Source: Agarilytica rhodophyticola (lineage in GTDB: Bacteria > Pseudomonadota > Gammaproteobacteria > Pseudomonadales > Cellvibrionaceae). From it: 64,000 nucleotides of DNA. The notes under the pieces are model-generated. The model ran no database searches and was not told the DNA's origin. It saw only the letters and a list, made by a program, of their open reading frames with translations. Numbering within the stretch: the first letter of the stretch is position 1; every line of letters begins with the position of its first letter. The DNA lies in contig NZ_CP020038.1 of the NCBI RefSeq assembly GCF_002157225.2, forward strand, positions 2,193,001 to 2,257,000, written 5' to 3'. Positions 47,747-55,325 of this stretch are shown one piece after another. A program made the position numbers and the translations under genes.

Positions 47747-48490
47747 ATGGCAATTGTAAAAGGCACTAAACAACATCCGGTGCGGATTGTAGAGCACCGT
47801 CCTGCTAAGCGCGCCATAATATGGCTGGTTCTGCTGGGGTTAGCAGCAGCGGCTTCTGCCTCTAGCTACTTTTATGGCCACTGGGAAGGCATGGCTCAGC
47901 AAAAGTCTGCGCTGGCAAAAGCGTCGCGCTTAGAAGTAGAGCTTAAGGATGCGCATCTGCTTGTGAAGGATCTTGAGCAAAGAGTCGCCAATGTTAACCT
48001 TGGCGCAGAGGTGGATCGAAAAGCAAGTGAAGAAGTCCGGCAAGAAGTGATTGCCTTGAAAGAGCAGATATCTCAGTTGCAAGAAGAGAATAGCTTTTAT
48101 CGTGGCTTGATGGCTCCGACGAAAGATAAGAAAGGTTTGACCTTCGGTGCTGTGGAGCTAAGCAGTGTTGAAAAGCCGCGAACCTATCATTATAAAGTGG
48201 TGGTGCAGCAGTTAGCGTCGAATCATCGTCTACTTAAGGGTACACTACAATATAAAGTGGTAGGGCGTTCACTTGGAAGCGATGTTTCCTATCGTCTTGA
48301 TCAGCTGTCTGATCAAATAAAAACAGAATCTATTAGACTCAGATTTAAATACTTTCAAACCATTGAGGGCGAATTACAGTTACCTGAGGATTTTGAACCC
48401 AAGGGTATTGAGCTTGTGGCTCAAACCACTGGTAAAAACTCCGTTACTGTAGAAAAACGCTTTGGGTGGCTCGTTGAGGAGACTCTATAA
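47747..48490 (+). CDS. DUF6776 family coiled-coil membrane protein
   Basis: 247 aa. Short basic cytoplasmic N-terminus, one membrane helix (AIIWLVLLGLAAAASASSYF), then a coiled coil (about residues 55-120, with repeated A/L/E/K heptads such as LVKDLEQRVANVN and LKEQISQLQEENSFYRGLM) and a C-terminal beta-rich domain in the periplasm (YHYKVVVQQLASNHRLLKGT, SIRLRFKYFQTIEGEL). Function unknown. The bactofilin ATG directly abuts its stop (TAA-ATG at 48488-48493), so they are translationally coupled. Confidence 0.85.
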   Translation: MAIVKGTKQHPVRIVEHRPAKRAIIWLVLLGLAAAASASSYFYGHWEGMAQQKSALAKASRLEVELKDAHLLVKDLEQRVANVNLGAEVDRKASEEVRQEVIALKEQISQLQEENSFYRGLMAPTKDKKGLTFGAVELSSVEKPRTYHYKVVVQQLASNHRLLKGTLQYKVVGRSLGSDVSYRLDQLSDQIKTESIRLRFKYFQTIEGELQLPEDFEPKGIELVAQTTGKNSVTVEKRFGWLVEETL

Positions 48491-48934
48491 ATGTTCGGTA
48501 GTAAAAAAAATAATCAATTTCCAAGTGGTGGTCACACATTATTCGATCGAGCGGTGGAAATTCGTGGTGATGTTATTTTTGGTGGAACCTTGGATGTTGA
48601 AGGTAAAGTTATTGGCGATATTGTTGCAGTAGAGGGCGCAGATGCTGTTATCCGAGTGCGTGATAAAGGTGCCGTTGAGGGGGAAATCAAGGCACCTCAG
48701 GTTGTGATCAATGGCCGCGTCACTGGCGACGTCTACGCCACCAAACATCTTGAATTGGCCGCTAATGCGGTTGTACATGGTAATGTCCATTACAGTGTCA
48801 TCGAAATGGTCAAAGGTGCAGAAGTTAACGGTAACTTGATCCATATCTCAGAAAATACTCAGAAAAAGTCCAAAGTAGAAGCGCTAAATGCCGACATTAA
48901 AGTCTCTAATCGTGCAAGTGAGGGAAGCAAGTAG
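48491..48934 (+). CDS. Bactofilin (polymer-forming cytoskeletal protein)
   Basis: 147 aa. The central right-handed beta-helix is read as short repeats: VEIRGDVIFGGTLDVEGKVI, GDIVAVEGADAVIRV, AVEGEIKAPQVVINGRVTGD, VYATKHLELAANAVVHGNVH. Flanked by short disordered tails (K/N-rich start, K/E/S-rich end). Bactofilins self-assemble into filaments without nucleotide and act in morphogenesis or wall modification at the inner membrane. The coupled DUF6776 membrane protein is a plausible anchor or partner. Convincing family assignment; exact role open. Confidence 0.93.
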   Translation: MFGSKKNNQFPSGGHTLFDRAVEIRGDVIFGGTLDVEGKVIGDIVAVEGADAVIRVRDKGAVEGEIKAPQVVINGRVTGDVYATKHLELAANAVVHGNVHYSVIEMVKGAEVNGNLIHISENTQKKSKVEALNADIKVSNRASEGSK

Positions 48935-49064
48935 AGGTTTCTATCGAATACAGTGATCATAAGATTAGACTTATGTGGACTGTTTGCTCGGATAATACTT
49001 GACTGATTTAGTCGGTTAACTGGATAATTTGTCTCCCAAAGATCTAATATGACTGTAGAGAGCT

Positions 49065-49418
49065 ATGAGTTCGCCGCAAACATTTGTTCCAGAACCGATC
49101 CGTATTACAGATAATGCTTTGTCAAAAGTGAAATCTCTTATCGATGAAGAAGGTAATGAAGACCTTAAATTTCGAGTATTTGTGACTGGAGGGGGATGCT
49201 CCGGCTTTCAATATGGATTTGCATTTGATGAAGCCTTCGCTGATGATGATGCTCAGATTGAGCGTGACGGTATCACAGTAATCATTGATGCAATGAGTTA
49301 CCCTTATCTTGTTGGTGCCGAATTGGACTATGAAGAAGGTCTACAAGGGGCCAGATTTAAAGTTGAGAACCCTAATGCAAGTTCTACTTGTGGTTGTGGT
49401 TCATCCTTTTCGATTTGA
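49065..49418 (+). CDS. erpA: Iron-sulfur cluster insertion protein ErpA
   Basis: A-type carrier delivering Fe-S clusters to apoproteins such as IspG/IspH. 117 aa. The three conserved Cys are in [13 protein letters not shown] and [31 protein letters not shown] near the N-terminus is typical of ErpA rather than IscA. It stands 131 bp after bactofilin; argC-DUF6776-bactofilin-erpA is a recurring order in this group as I remember it. Confidence 0.96.
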   Translation: MSSPQTFVPEPIRITDNALSKVKSLIDEEGNEDLKFRVFVTGGGCSGFQYGFAFDEAFADDDAQIERDGITVIIDAMSYPYLVGAELDYEEGLQGARFKVENPNASSTCGCGSSFSI

Positions 49419-49442
49419 GAAAATAGGCAGTAGAGAAAAACT

Positions 49443-50099
49443 TTGTCGAGTGCATTGCGAAAAAATATTGTAGCTATATCTGGTGCTATTACTTTAATGG
49501 CCACATGCTCTGTGGTTTGTAATAGTGAGCCTGCTGACCAGAAGATGGTCAATGCTGCTGTGCAGCCTCGAAAAGTTGTGCCTGCTGAAGATGTAGTAGC
49601 AAAAAATATGTCAATTAAGGCACACGAAATGGAAAAGATGGAGGTACAGCCTATGCCCGCTAAGGCTATGCCTTCCAAAGTTATGCCTTATGACGGTGTG
49701 TTTAGCCCCAACCCCGATATGTCTCCGGTAGAAAACCCCAATGGCTATTTGGCAAGAATCATGCTCGATTCACCGGAAGAAGTAGAAAAGGCCTTACTTA
49801 GAGCTGAAGAGTTGTATAAAAAAGGCGCAGTCTCTGGTGCAGATAATCCACTTGCATTCGTGCTTCACGGCCCTGAAGTGCAAATTTTCTTCAAAGATAA
49901 CTACGAGCAATACAAGTCTATTGTTGATTTGGCGGCGCGACTATCCGCATTTAAAGTGGTTGATGTCAAAGTATGCAGTAACCGCCTCGACCGGCTTGGC
50001 GAAACAGAAGCAGTTTTGCCAGCTTTTGTCGAGACTGTCCCCTTCGGCCCACAAGAGGTCGAACGTCTCATTGTTAAAGAAAAATACGTTTATTTTTAA
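49443..50099 (+). CDS. DsrE-like domain protein with signal sequence
   Basis: 218 aa from a TTG at 49443 (TAGAGAAAA upstream). The N-terminus has a hydrophobic stretch (NIVAISGAITLMATCSVVC) like a signal peptide or lipoprotein signal, followed by a Met/Pro/Lys-rich repeat-like linker (MEVQPMPAKAMPSKVMPYDG). The C-terminal 115 residues have DsrE/DsrF marks: ARIMLDSPEEVEKALLRAEE, FVLHGPEVQIFF, VKVCSNRLDRLG and TVPFGPQEVERLIVKEKYVY. Exported DsrE-like proteins are of unknown function. 24 bp after erpA, so probably cotranscribed. The start codon is the least certain part. Confidence 0.72.
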   Translation: MSSALRKNIVAISGAITLMATCSVVCNSEPADQKMVNAAVQPRKVVPAEDVVAKNMSIKAHEMEKMEVQPMPAKAMPSKVMPYDGVFSPNPDMSPVENPNGYLARIMLDSPEEVEKALLRAEELYKKGAVSGADNPLAFVLHGPEVQIFFKDNYEQYKSIVDLAARLSAFKVVDVKVCSNRLDRLGETEAVLPAFVETVPFGPQEVERLIVKEKYVYF

Positions 50100-50142
50100 A
50101 TAACACTTGTCTGTTAGCACTCCAATTGTTATCTTCCGCGCC

Positions 50143-50489
50143 GGAGTTGGCTCGGCAATCGCGCTAAAATTCTTAACTGATATTTTTGCGAGGAAAGTCC
50201 GGGCTCCATAGGGCAGAACGCCAGGTAACGCCTGGGAGGTGTGAACCTACGGAAAGTGCAGCAGAAAGTAAACCGCCTGCTTGCAGGTAAGGGTGAAATG
50301 GTGCGGTAAGAGCGCACCGCACAACTGGCAACAGTTTGTGGCGATGGTAAACCCCGTTCGGAGCAAGACCAAATAGGAATCCATTGGCGTGGCCCGCGCT
50401 GGATTCGGGTAGGTCGCTTGAGGTTAGTGGTGACACTAATCCCAGATGAATGATTGTCCTCGACAGAACCCGGCTTACAGGCCAACTCC
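50143..50489 (+). ncRNA. rnpB: RNase P RNA (bacterial class A)
   Basis: Catalytic RNA that removes 5' leaders from pre-tRNAs. Ends pair as P1: GGAGTTGGC (50143-50151) with GCCAACTCC (50481-50489). Conserved core: GAGGAAAGTCCGGGCTCC (CRI, 50190-50207), AGGGCAGAACGCCAGGTAACG, GGGTGAAATGGTGCGGTAAGAGCGCACCGC region, and the 3' core CCAGATGAATGATTGTCCTC then GACAGAACCCGGCTTACAGG. T-rich DNA follows. Frames on the minus strand over this span are shadows. Confidence 0.97.
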
Positions 50490-51160
50490 TTCTTTCTCTT
50501 GTTTATTTTAAAACCTATCCCCATTTCCTCTTTTATTTACGTTTTTGCGGTCGCCTATTTATTGATAAGTTAAGCGTGCTGCATTGGTAAGACCGCATCT
50601 TGTGGAAATAACTTCTCATCGTAGACCTCAGTTAAACTGTATCGAACTTTATTATTTGTAATTTTTAATATCAGAACCGCTTTTAATATAGAGCAGGGTC
50701 AGTAATTCTAAACATATTTGTCTGTATATAAAAAATAAAGTGAAACTCTAAACTTTTTATATTTTAAAAATATGGAAAATATAAAAATCTCAAATAAATT
50801 ATTTTTTGATCTTTTCTGATTGATTCGCAATATAGTGAAAGATGTAAAAATTTTACGTACTTCGGATTTGAATTCGCGTGATATAAAAATGAAAATGTTT
50901 AAAATTTTACACCTATTTATTTTTACTCTTGCAATAAATACTTAGGCTACTGAATGAATAGGGATATTTCGCAGATATTGGCTCAGAGTTTTTCTACGAA
51001 CTTTCTAGGAGGTTGTTACCTGTAGTATAGGGCTAAACTGAAAATTTCCAAGGTTTACTCCATGAGGAAATGCCTGTTCAGTACAAATGTTAAATAAAAA
51101 AGAGTTCGTATTAGTGAAAACCCGTTCTCCAATTTAATACAGTGGGTAGTGACTAAAATT

Positions 51161-51283
51161 ATGATCTTTACTTGCTGTTTTTCTCTTATTTTATTCTATG
51201 TTAGTGGCAAGGAATATTCTTCAATACTTTATTTAAGCATTGAAACACTCATACTTTATTCAGTCTTTCTTCTTAATAAATAA
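51161..51283 (+). CDS. Possible 40-aa hydrophobic small protein
   Basis: ATG at 51161 to TAA at 51281-51283: 40 residues, beginning MIFTCCFSLILFYVSGKEYS with a second hydrophobic half (LSIETLILYSVFLLN). GTGGGTAGTG about 10 nt upstream is a poor ribosome site. A terminator-like hairpin follows 90 bp later. AT-rich DNA often encodes hydrophobic frames by chance, so this is only a candidate. Confidence 0.2.
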   Translation: MIFTCCFSLILFYVSGKEYSSILYLSIETLILYSVFLLNK

Positions 51284-51370
51284 AAGCTTGTCAATGGAAA
51301 CGTACCAAGGCTCAAAGAAAATATAAGAAGTTAATATTTTCTCTATGGCGCAGAACTCTCTTGTTTTGGA

Positions 51371-51405
51371 AAAAACTAAAGGGTAAAAATACACCTTTAG
51401 TTTTT
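51371..51405. terminator. Terminator-like hairpin in the rnpB-mraZ gap
   Basis: AAAAACTAAAGG (51371-51382), 11-nt loop, CCTTTAGTTTTT (51394-51405): 12 perfect pairs with a 5-T tail, typical of an intrinsic terminator that works in both directions. No recognised gene lies within 800 bp upstream, so it may end an unannotated small transcript. Confidence 0.55.
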
Positions 51406-51774
51406 ATACTCGTAGTCTCTATCGTTTTATAGATGGCTATTAAATTGATACTTGCCACGGCTTATCAATTTATGTATTTAACCCTAAAAAAAGTGTATTT
51501 GATAAAAAAACTAAAGAAATTATTCTGGTTTTTTGTATGTAGATAGAGATGCCACCTCGGTTTTGATTCGCATATCATTCCATATGCGTATATGCTCTAC
51601 CGAATAGCCTTTTTTAATGAAAAAAATCTTGAATTTAAAGTAAATTCTTGATTAGTGCTTTACCTTATTGTATTTGCTCACTTTTTCCCCATTCCAATTC
51701 CTCACTGAATCATTATTAATCAGTAAAAGCCCCGAAAACAGCCTGGTTTAGGTTTTTTTTTGGTTTTCATTTCC

Positions 51775-51850
51775 TTGACTTTGTTATTTAGTGAAATATA
51801 GTGTTCAATAGTGGTGTAAAGTGGATATTAGTGGAAGTAAGTGGCTTAAA
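51775..51850 (+). promoter_or_regulatory. mraZ operon promoter with six phased MraZ-box repeats
   Basis: -35 TTGACT (51775-51780), 16-bp spacer, -10 TATAGT (51797-51802). From 51791 to 51850 six consecutive 10-bp units each start with GTG (at 51791, 51801, 51811, 51821, 51831, 51841); the last four start with GTGG, and all six end in A. MraZ is known to repress its own operon through tandem GTGG-type direct repeats near the promoter with helical spacing. Here the array begins at the -10 box and runs to 24 bp before the mraZ GTG. Binding is inferred. Confidence 0.75.
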
Positions 51851-51873
51851 TAATCAAATAGGTGATAAAAAGG

Positions 51874-52317
51874 GTGTATCAGGGCAGCCATTCTATAAAT
51901 ATGGACGCCAAGGGGCGAATAGGGGTGCCGGCAAAGTATCGGGATCTTCTATCGTCAACATGTGGTGGTCGTATTGTAATGACAGCTCATACCCAGGATA
52001 AGTGTGTCTTGGTATATCCAGAAACCGAATGGCAGAATATCCTTCCTAAGATAGAAGCCCTCCCTACCTTTAATAAAGCGGCCTTACGTGCGCAGCGCCT
52101 GTTAATTGGCTATGCCTGTACTTTGGAGCTTGATGGAAATGGTCGTGTATTAGTACCGCCTACATTACGAGATTTCGCTAAATTAGAGAAAAAATTGATG
52201 CTCGTTGGGCTCGGAAAAAAATTCGAGCTTTGGAGCGAAGAATCCTGGTTGTCATGTGTTGCCGAGGGTGACGATGAAGATGAACTGCCAGAAGAAATGA
52301 TGTCCCTCTCTTTATAA
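51874..52317 (+). CDS. mraZ: Transcriptional regulator MraZ
   Basis: Autorepressor of the division and cell-wall cluster. 147 aa from the GTG at 51874 (AGGTG at 51860-51864 upstream); an in-frame GTG at 51862 would add four residues and overlap that ribosome site. The two swapped AbrB-like halves are clear: [20 protein letters not shown] and [19 protein letters not shown], each with the conserved DxxGR. The acidic tail ([11 protein letters not shown]) is slightly longer than in E. coli. The phased GTGG array lies just upstream. Confidence 0.95.
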   Translation: MYQGSHSINMDAKGRIGVPAKYRDLLSSTCGGRIVMTAHTQDKCVLVYPETEWQNILPKIEALPTFNKAALRAQRLLIGYACTLELDGNGRVLVPPTLRDFAKLEKKLMLVGLGKKFELWSEESWLSCVAEGDDEDELPEEMMSLSL

Positions 52318-52327
52318 AAGAATCGAT

Positions 52328-53257
52328 ATGACAAATGGAACACATTATTCGGTTCTTTTAAAAGAATCGGTAGACGCATTAGTAAAAAATAAAGATGGCG
52401 CGTATATCGACGGAACCTTTGGTCGAGGTGGTCATAGCAGAGCAATTTTGGCATCTCTTGGCTCGCAGGGAAGGCTGATTGGTTTTGATAAAGATCCTGA
52501 AGCGGTAGCTGTTGGGCATGAGTTAGCAAAGAATGACCAAAGATTTTCCATTGTGCACAGCTCCTTTACACAATTGAAAGAAGCGTTATCGAAATGTCAT
52601 GTAAGTCAGCCGTTGGATGGCATCGTATTAGATTTGGGGGTGTCGTCTCCCCAGCTAGACAATCCCGAAAGGGGGTTTAGTTTTCTAAATGACGGCCCAC
52701 TTGATATGCGTATGGACAATACCAAGGGGCAAACGGCTGCGCAGTGGTTAGCTGTCGCAGAAGAAAAAGACATTGCTTTTGTGCTTAAAGAATATGGCGA
52801 GGAGCGTTTCGGTAAGCGTATGGCCAGAGCCATAGTCGAAATGCGACAGCAGACAGAAATTAACAGCACTTTGCAGTTGGCGAAAATTATTGCAGACGCC
52901 AACCCCAAATGGGAAAAGGGGAAAAATCCTGCAACAAGAGCTTTTCAGGCGATTCGTATATTTATTAATCGCGAATTGGAAGATTTAGAAAATACGCTGA
53001 GTGACGCTTTAGATGTGTTAGCCAGCGGCGGTCGCTTGGTAGTGATTAGTTTTCACTCGCTTGAAGACAGAATGGTAAAGCGTTTTTTTAAGGAAAAGTC
53101 ACGTGGCAAAGAAGTGCCAATTAGTGTGCCTATTACGGACAATATGCTGAATAAAGAATTAAAAATTATTCAAAAACCATTGAAAGCAGGAGATGAGGAA
53201 CTACAAGAAAATATTCGTTCGCGCAGCGCCATCATGAGAGTAGCTGAAAAGCTTTGA
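52328..53257 (+). CDS. rsmH: 16S rRNA (cytosine1402-N4)-methyltransferase
   Basis: SAM-dependent enzyme acting on C1402 at the ribosomal P site; formerly mraW. 309 aa. [14 protein letters not shown] at the start, motif [33 protein letters not shown] and [16 protein letters not shown] are all present. 10 bp after mraZ, same transcript. Confidence 0.97.
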   Translation: MTNGTHYSVLLKESVDALVKNKDGAYIDGTFGRGGHSRAILASLGSQGRLIGFDKDPEAVAVGHELAKNDQRFSIVHSSFTQLKEALSKCHVSQPLDGIVLDLGVSSPQLDNPERGFSFLNDGPLDMRMDNTKGQTAAQWLAVAEEKDIAFVLKEYGEERFGKRMARAIVEMRQQTEINSTLQLAKIIADANPKWEKGKNPATRAFQAIRIFINRELEDLENTLSDALDVLASGGRLVVISFHSLEDRMVKRFFKEKSRGKEVPISVPITDNMLNKELKIIQKPLKAGDEELQENIRSRSAIMRVAEKL

Positions 53258-53298
53258 TGGAATTGTTGAGTGTTGGTAGAACATGTTTGTGCAAATAA

Positions 53299-53607
53299 AT
53301 GGTTATGCAAATAAATAAACATAAATATTCAGGTAAGTTAGCACTTCCAATCTTGGCGATTATGCTGTGGTTATTCAGCGTGGGTTCAGCCATGGGAGTT
53401 GTATATTCAACTTACGAATCTCGTAAAGCTACTCAAAAGTTAGAAGAGTTAAGGCGAGAGGCAAGTGGTTTAAGAGTGATGTCAGGTAAATTCTTATTGG
53501 AAAAAAGTTCGTGGGCAGCGTATTCACGCGTTGAAAAAATAGCTTTCGATGAACTCAATATGTTTGTACCTGAAAATGAAAAAACAATCTTGGTATATAA
53601 AAAGTGA
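53299..53607 (+). CDS. ftsL: Cell division protein FtsL
   Basis: Small bitopic divisome protein that, with FtsB and FtsQ, activates FtsW-FtsI. 102 aa from the ATG at 53299, or 100 from the next ATG at 53305; neither has a clear ribosome site. Short cytoplasmic tail, one membrane helix (LALPILAIMLWLFSVGSAM) and a leucine-zipper-like coil (ATQKLEELRREASGLRVMSG). Identified mainly by position between rsmH and ftsI, size and topology, since FtsL sequences vary. Its stop overlaps the ftsI GTG by 4 bp. Confidence 0.9.
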   Translation: MVMQINKHKYSGKLALPILAIMLWLFSVGSAMGVVYSTYESRKATQKLEELRREASGLRVMSGKFLLEKSSWAAYSRVEKIAFDELNMFVPENEKTILVYKK

Positions 53608-55325
53608 ACTTGGTTAAACAAATATCAAAGTGGCGCTTTGTTACTGTCGTTGTTTTACTGGCGGTAATGCCTTGCGCGCTTGCTTGGCATTTGGCGCACT
53701 TACAGGTTATACCTGGTAAGGAAAAAGGTTTTCGCTTTTTGCAAAGTGCAGGAGAAGCACGCACCTTAAGAACACAAAAAATTAGCGCTTATCGCGGCGT
53801 TATTACTGATCGACATGGTGAATTACTAGCTGTCAGCACTCCAGTGACATCAATTTTTGCCAATCCGCAAAAAGTTAAAAATATTCAAGTGGACGCTATT
53901 GCAAAAGCGCTCAATATTGATGCAAAAGAATTAAAAAAGCGTTTGTCTCGTTATAAGAATAAACAATTTATGTATCTTGTGCGCCATTTACCACCCCATG
54001 AAGCTGACGAGATATTAAAGCATAAGTTTGCGGGCATCTATGCAGAAGAAGAGTTCCGACGTTATTACCCAGCAGGAGAAGTGGCTGCTCACGTTGTCGG
54101 CTTTACAGGTCTGGATGATAAGGGACAAGAAGGTGTCGAGCTAGGTTTTGATTCATGGCTTGCCGGTGAGCAAGGTACAAAACGAGTAATAAAAGATCTT
54201 AAAGGCAATGTTGTTAAGGATTTAGGGCTTGTGCGTTCACCTAAGGCGGGCAGTGATCTGGCTTTAACCATAGATTTGCGTTTGCAATACCTGGCCTATA
54301 AAGAATTAAAAAGTGCGATTGCGCAACAAGGTGCTAAATCGGGTTCTTTGGTGATGATGGATGCCGCTTCGGGTGAAATCTTGGCCATGGTTAATCAACC
54401 ATCATACAACCCAAACAATCGCGAGAATGTAAAAGCATATCAGTTGCGCAACCGCGCGATGACCGATGTATTTGAACCGGGTTCCACCATGAAGCCTTTT
54501 ACTATTATGGCGGCGTTGGAAACGGGTAAATACACTCCAGACTTTAAAATAGATACAAACCCCGGGCATATTTTTGTCGGCGGTAAAATGATCCCAGACC
54601 CGGTTAACTATGGCATCGTTGACTTAACTAAGATTATCGTCAAATCCAGCCAAGTAGGTATCAGCAAGCTAGCTTTAGAAATGCAACCTGAAACCATTCG
54701 CGACATGTATTTTCGCTCAGGTTTAGGGCAAAGTTCAGGAGCAGGTTTCCCTGGTGAAAGTATAGGCTTTTTACCTAATCGTAGTAAGTGGCACCCTATC
54801 GAACAAGCTACTTTTGCTTATGGCTACGGCTTAAGTGTTAATGCGGTTCAACTCGCTCAAGCGTATTCTGTGATCGCTTCTGGGGGGAACTTTCATTCTG
54901 CTGGTTTGGTGAAAAACCAAGAAACTATGCAAGGCCAAAGAGTTGTCTCAAAAGAAATCACTCAGACAATTACTGAAATGCTGAAGCAAGTGCCCAAGAA
55001 AGGCGGAACGGCTACTCGGGCGCAAATTGCATCTTATCCTGTTGCAGGCAAAACAGGAACCGCTCATAAAGTGGGTGGCGCAGGCTATGCGGATGATAAA
55101 TATATCGCACTTTTTGCAGGCTTTGCTCCTGCCGATGCACCGGAAATTGTGGCTGTAGTCATCATCAATGAACCGCCATCTGAGGGTAATTATTCTGGTG
55201 GTAAATCAGCCGCTCCTGTATTCGCCAGTGCGGTTGAAAAAGCATTGAAAATAATGCGTGTGCCGCCTGTGGCTCATGAAAATACACACGTTGCCAGTTT
55301 ATTAAAAAGGAATTTAACACCGTGA
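53604..55325 (+). CDS. ftsI: Peptidoglycan transpeptidase FtsI (PBP3)
   Basis: Septal class B penicillin-binding protein. 573 aa, GTG start overlapping ftsL's stop (GTGA). One membrane helix (VTVVVLLAVMPCALAWHLA), pedestal domain with RGVITDRHGELLAVSTPV, transpeptidase with nucleophile Ser in PGSTMKPFT, the second motif as S-S-Q (VKSSQVGI) where many PBP3s have SSN or SQN, and KTGTAHK. The C-terminus overlaps murE by 4 bp. Complete. Confidence 0.96.
   Translation: MNLVKQISKWRFVTVVVLLAVMPCALAWHLAHLQVIPGKEKGFRFLQSAGEARTLRTQKISAYRGVITDRHGELLAVSTPVTSIFANPQKVKNIQVDAIAKALNIDAKELKKRLSRYKNKQFMYLVRHLPPHEADEILKHKFAGIYAEEEFRRYYPAGEVAAHVVGFTGLDDKGQEGVELGFDSWLAGEQGTKRVIKDLKGNVVKDLGLVRSPKAGSDLALTIDLRLQYLAYKELKSAIAQQGAKSGSLVMMDAASGEILAMVNQPSYNPNNRENVKAYQLRNRAMTDVFEPGSTMKPFTIMAALETGKYTPDFKIDTNPGHIFVGGKMIPDPVNYGIVDLTKIIVKSSQVGISKLALEMQPETIRDMYFRSGLGQSSGAGFPGESIGFLPNRSKWHPIEQATFAYGYGLSVNAVQLAQAYSVIASGGNFHSAGLVKNQETMQGQRVVSKEITQTITEMLKQVPKKGGTATRAQIASYPVAGKTGTAHKVGGAGYADDKYIALFAGFAPADAPEIVAVVIINEPPSEGNYSGGKSAAPVFASAVEKALKIMRVPPVAHENTHVASLLKRNLTP

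Larger units (their letters stand above)
50490..51774. other. 1.3-kb AT-rich gap between rnpB and the mra promoter
   Basis: No gene of recognisable family on either strand. The stretch is strongly AT-rich compared with its neighbours. It contains a palindrome GTAAAAATTTTAC (near 50848), a tiny frame with a signal-like start and early stop (50889-50945, 18 aa), a 40-codon hydrophobic frame (51161-51283) and a terminator-like hairpin (51371-51405). It may be a decayed gene, a small-RNA locus or an xenogeneic-silencer-type AT island. I assign no function. Confidence 0.6.

Noticed and set aside
50129-50524. Minus-strand frames (131 and 87 codons) over rnpB
   Set aside because: They are antisense to RNase P RNA, whose conserved core and P1 pairing explain the sequence.
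50711-50730. LexA-like CTGTATATA sequence in the rnpB-mraZ gap
   Set aside because: The right half (ACAG) is missing at the proper distance.
51791-51850. CRISPR-like or minisatellite reading of the phased repeats before mraZ
   Set aside because: Units are only 10 bp with no spacers, and the position at the mraZ promoter fits MraZ operator repeats better.
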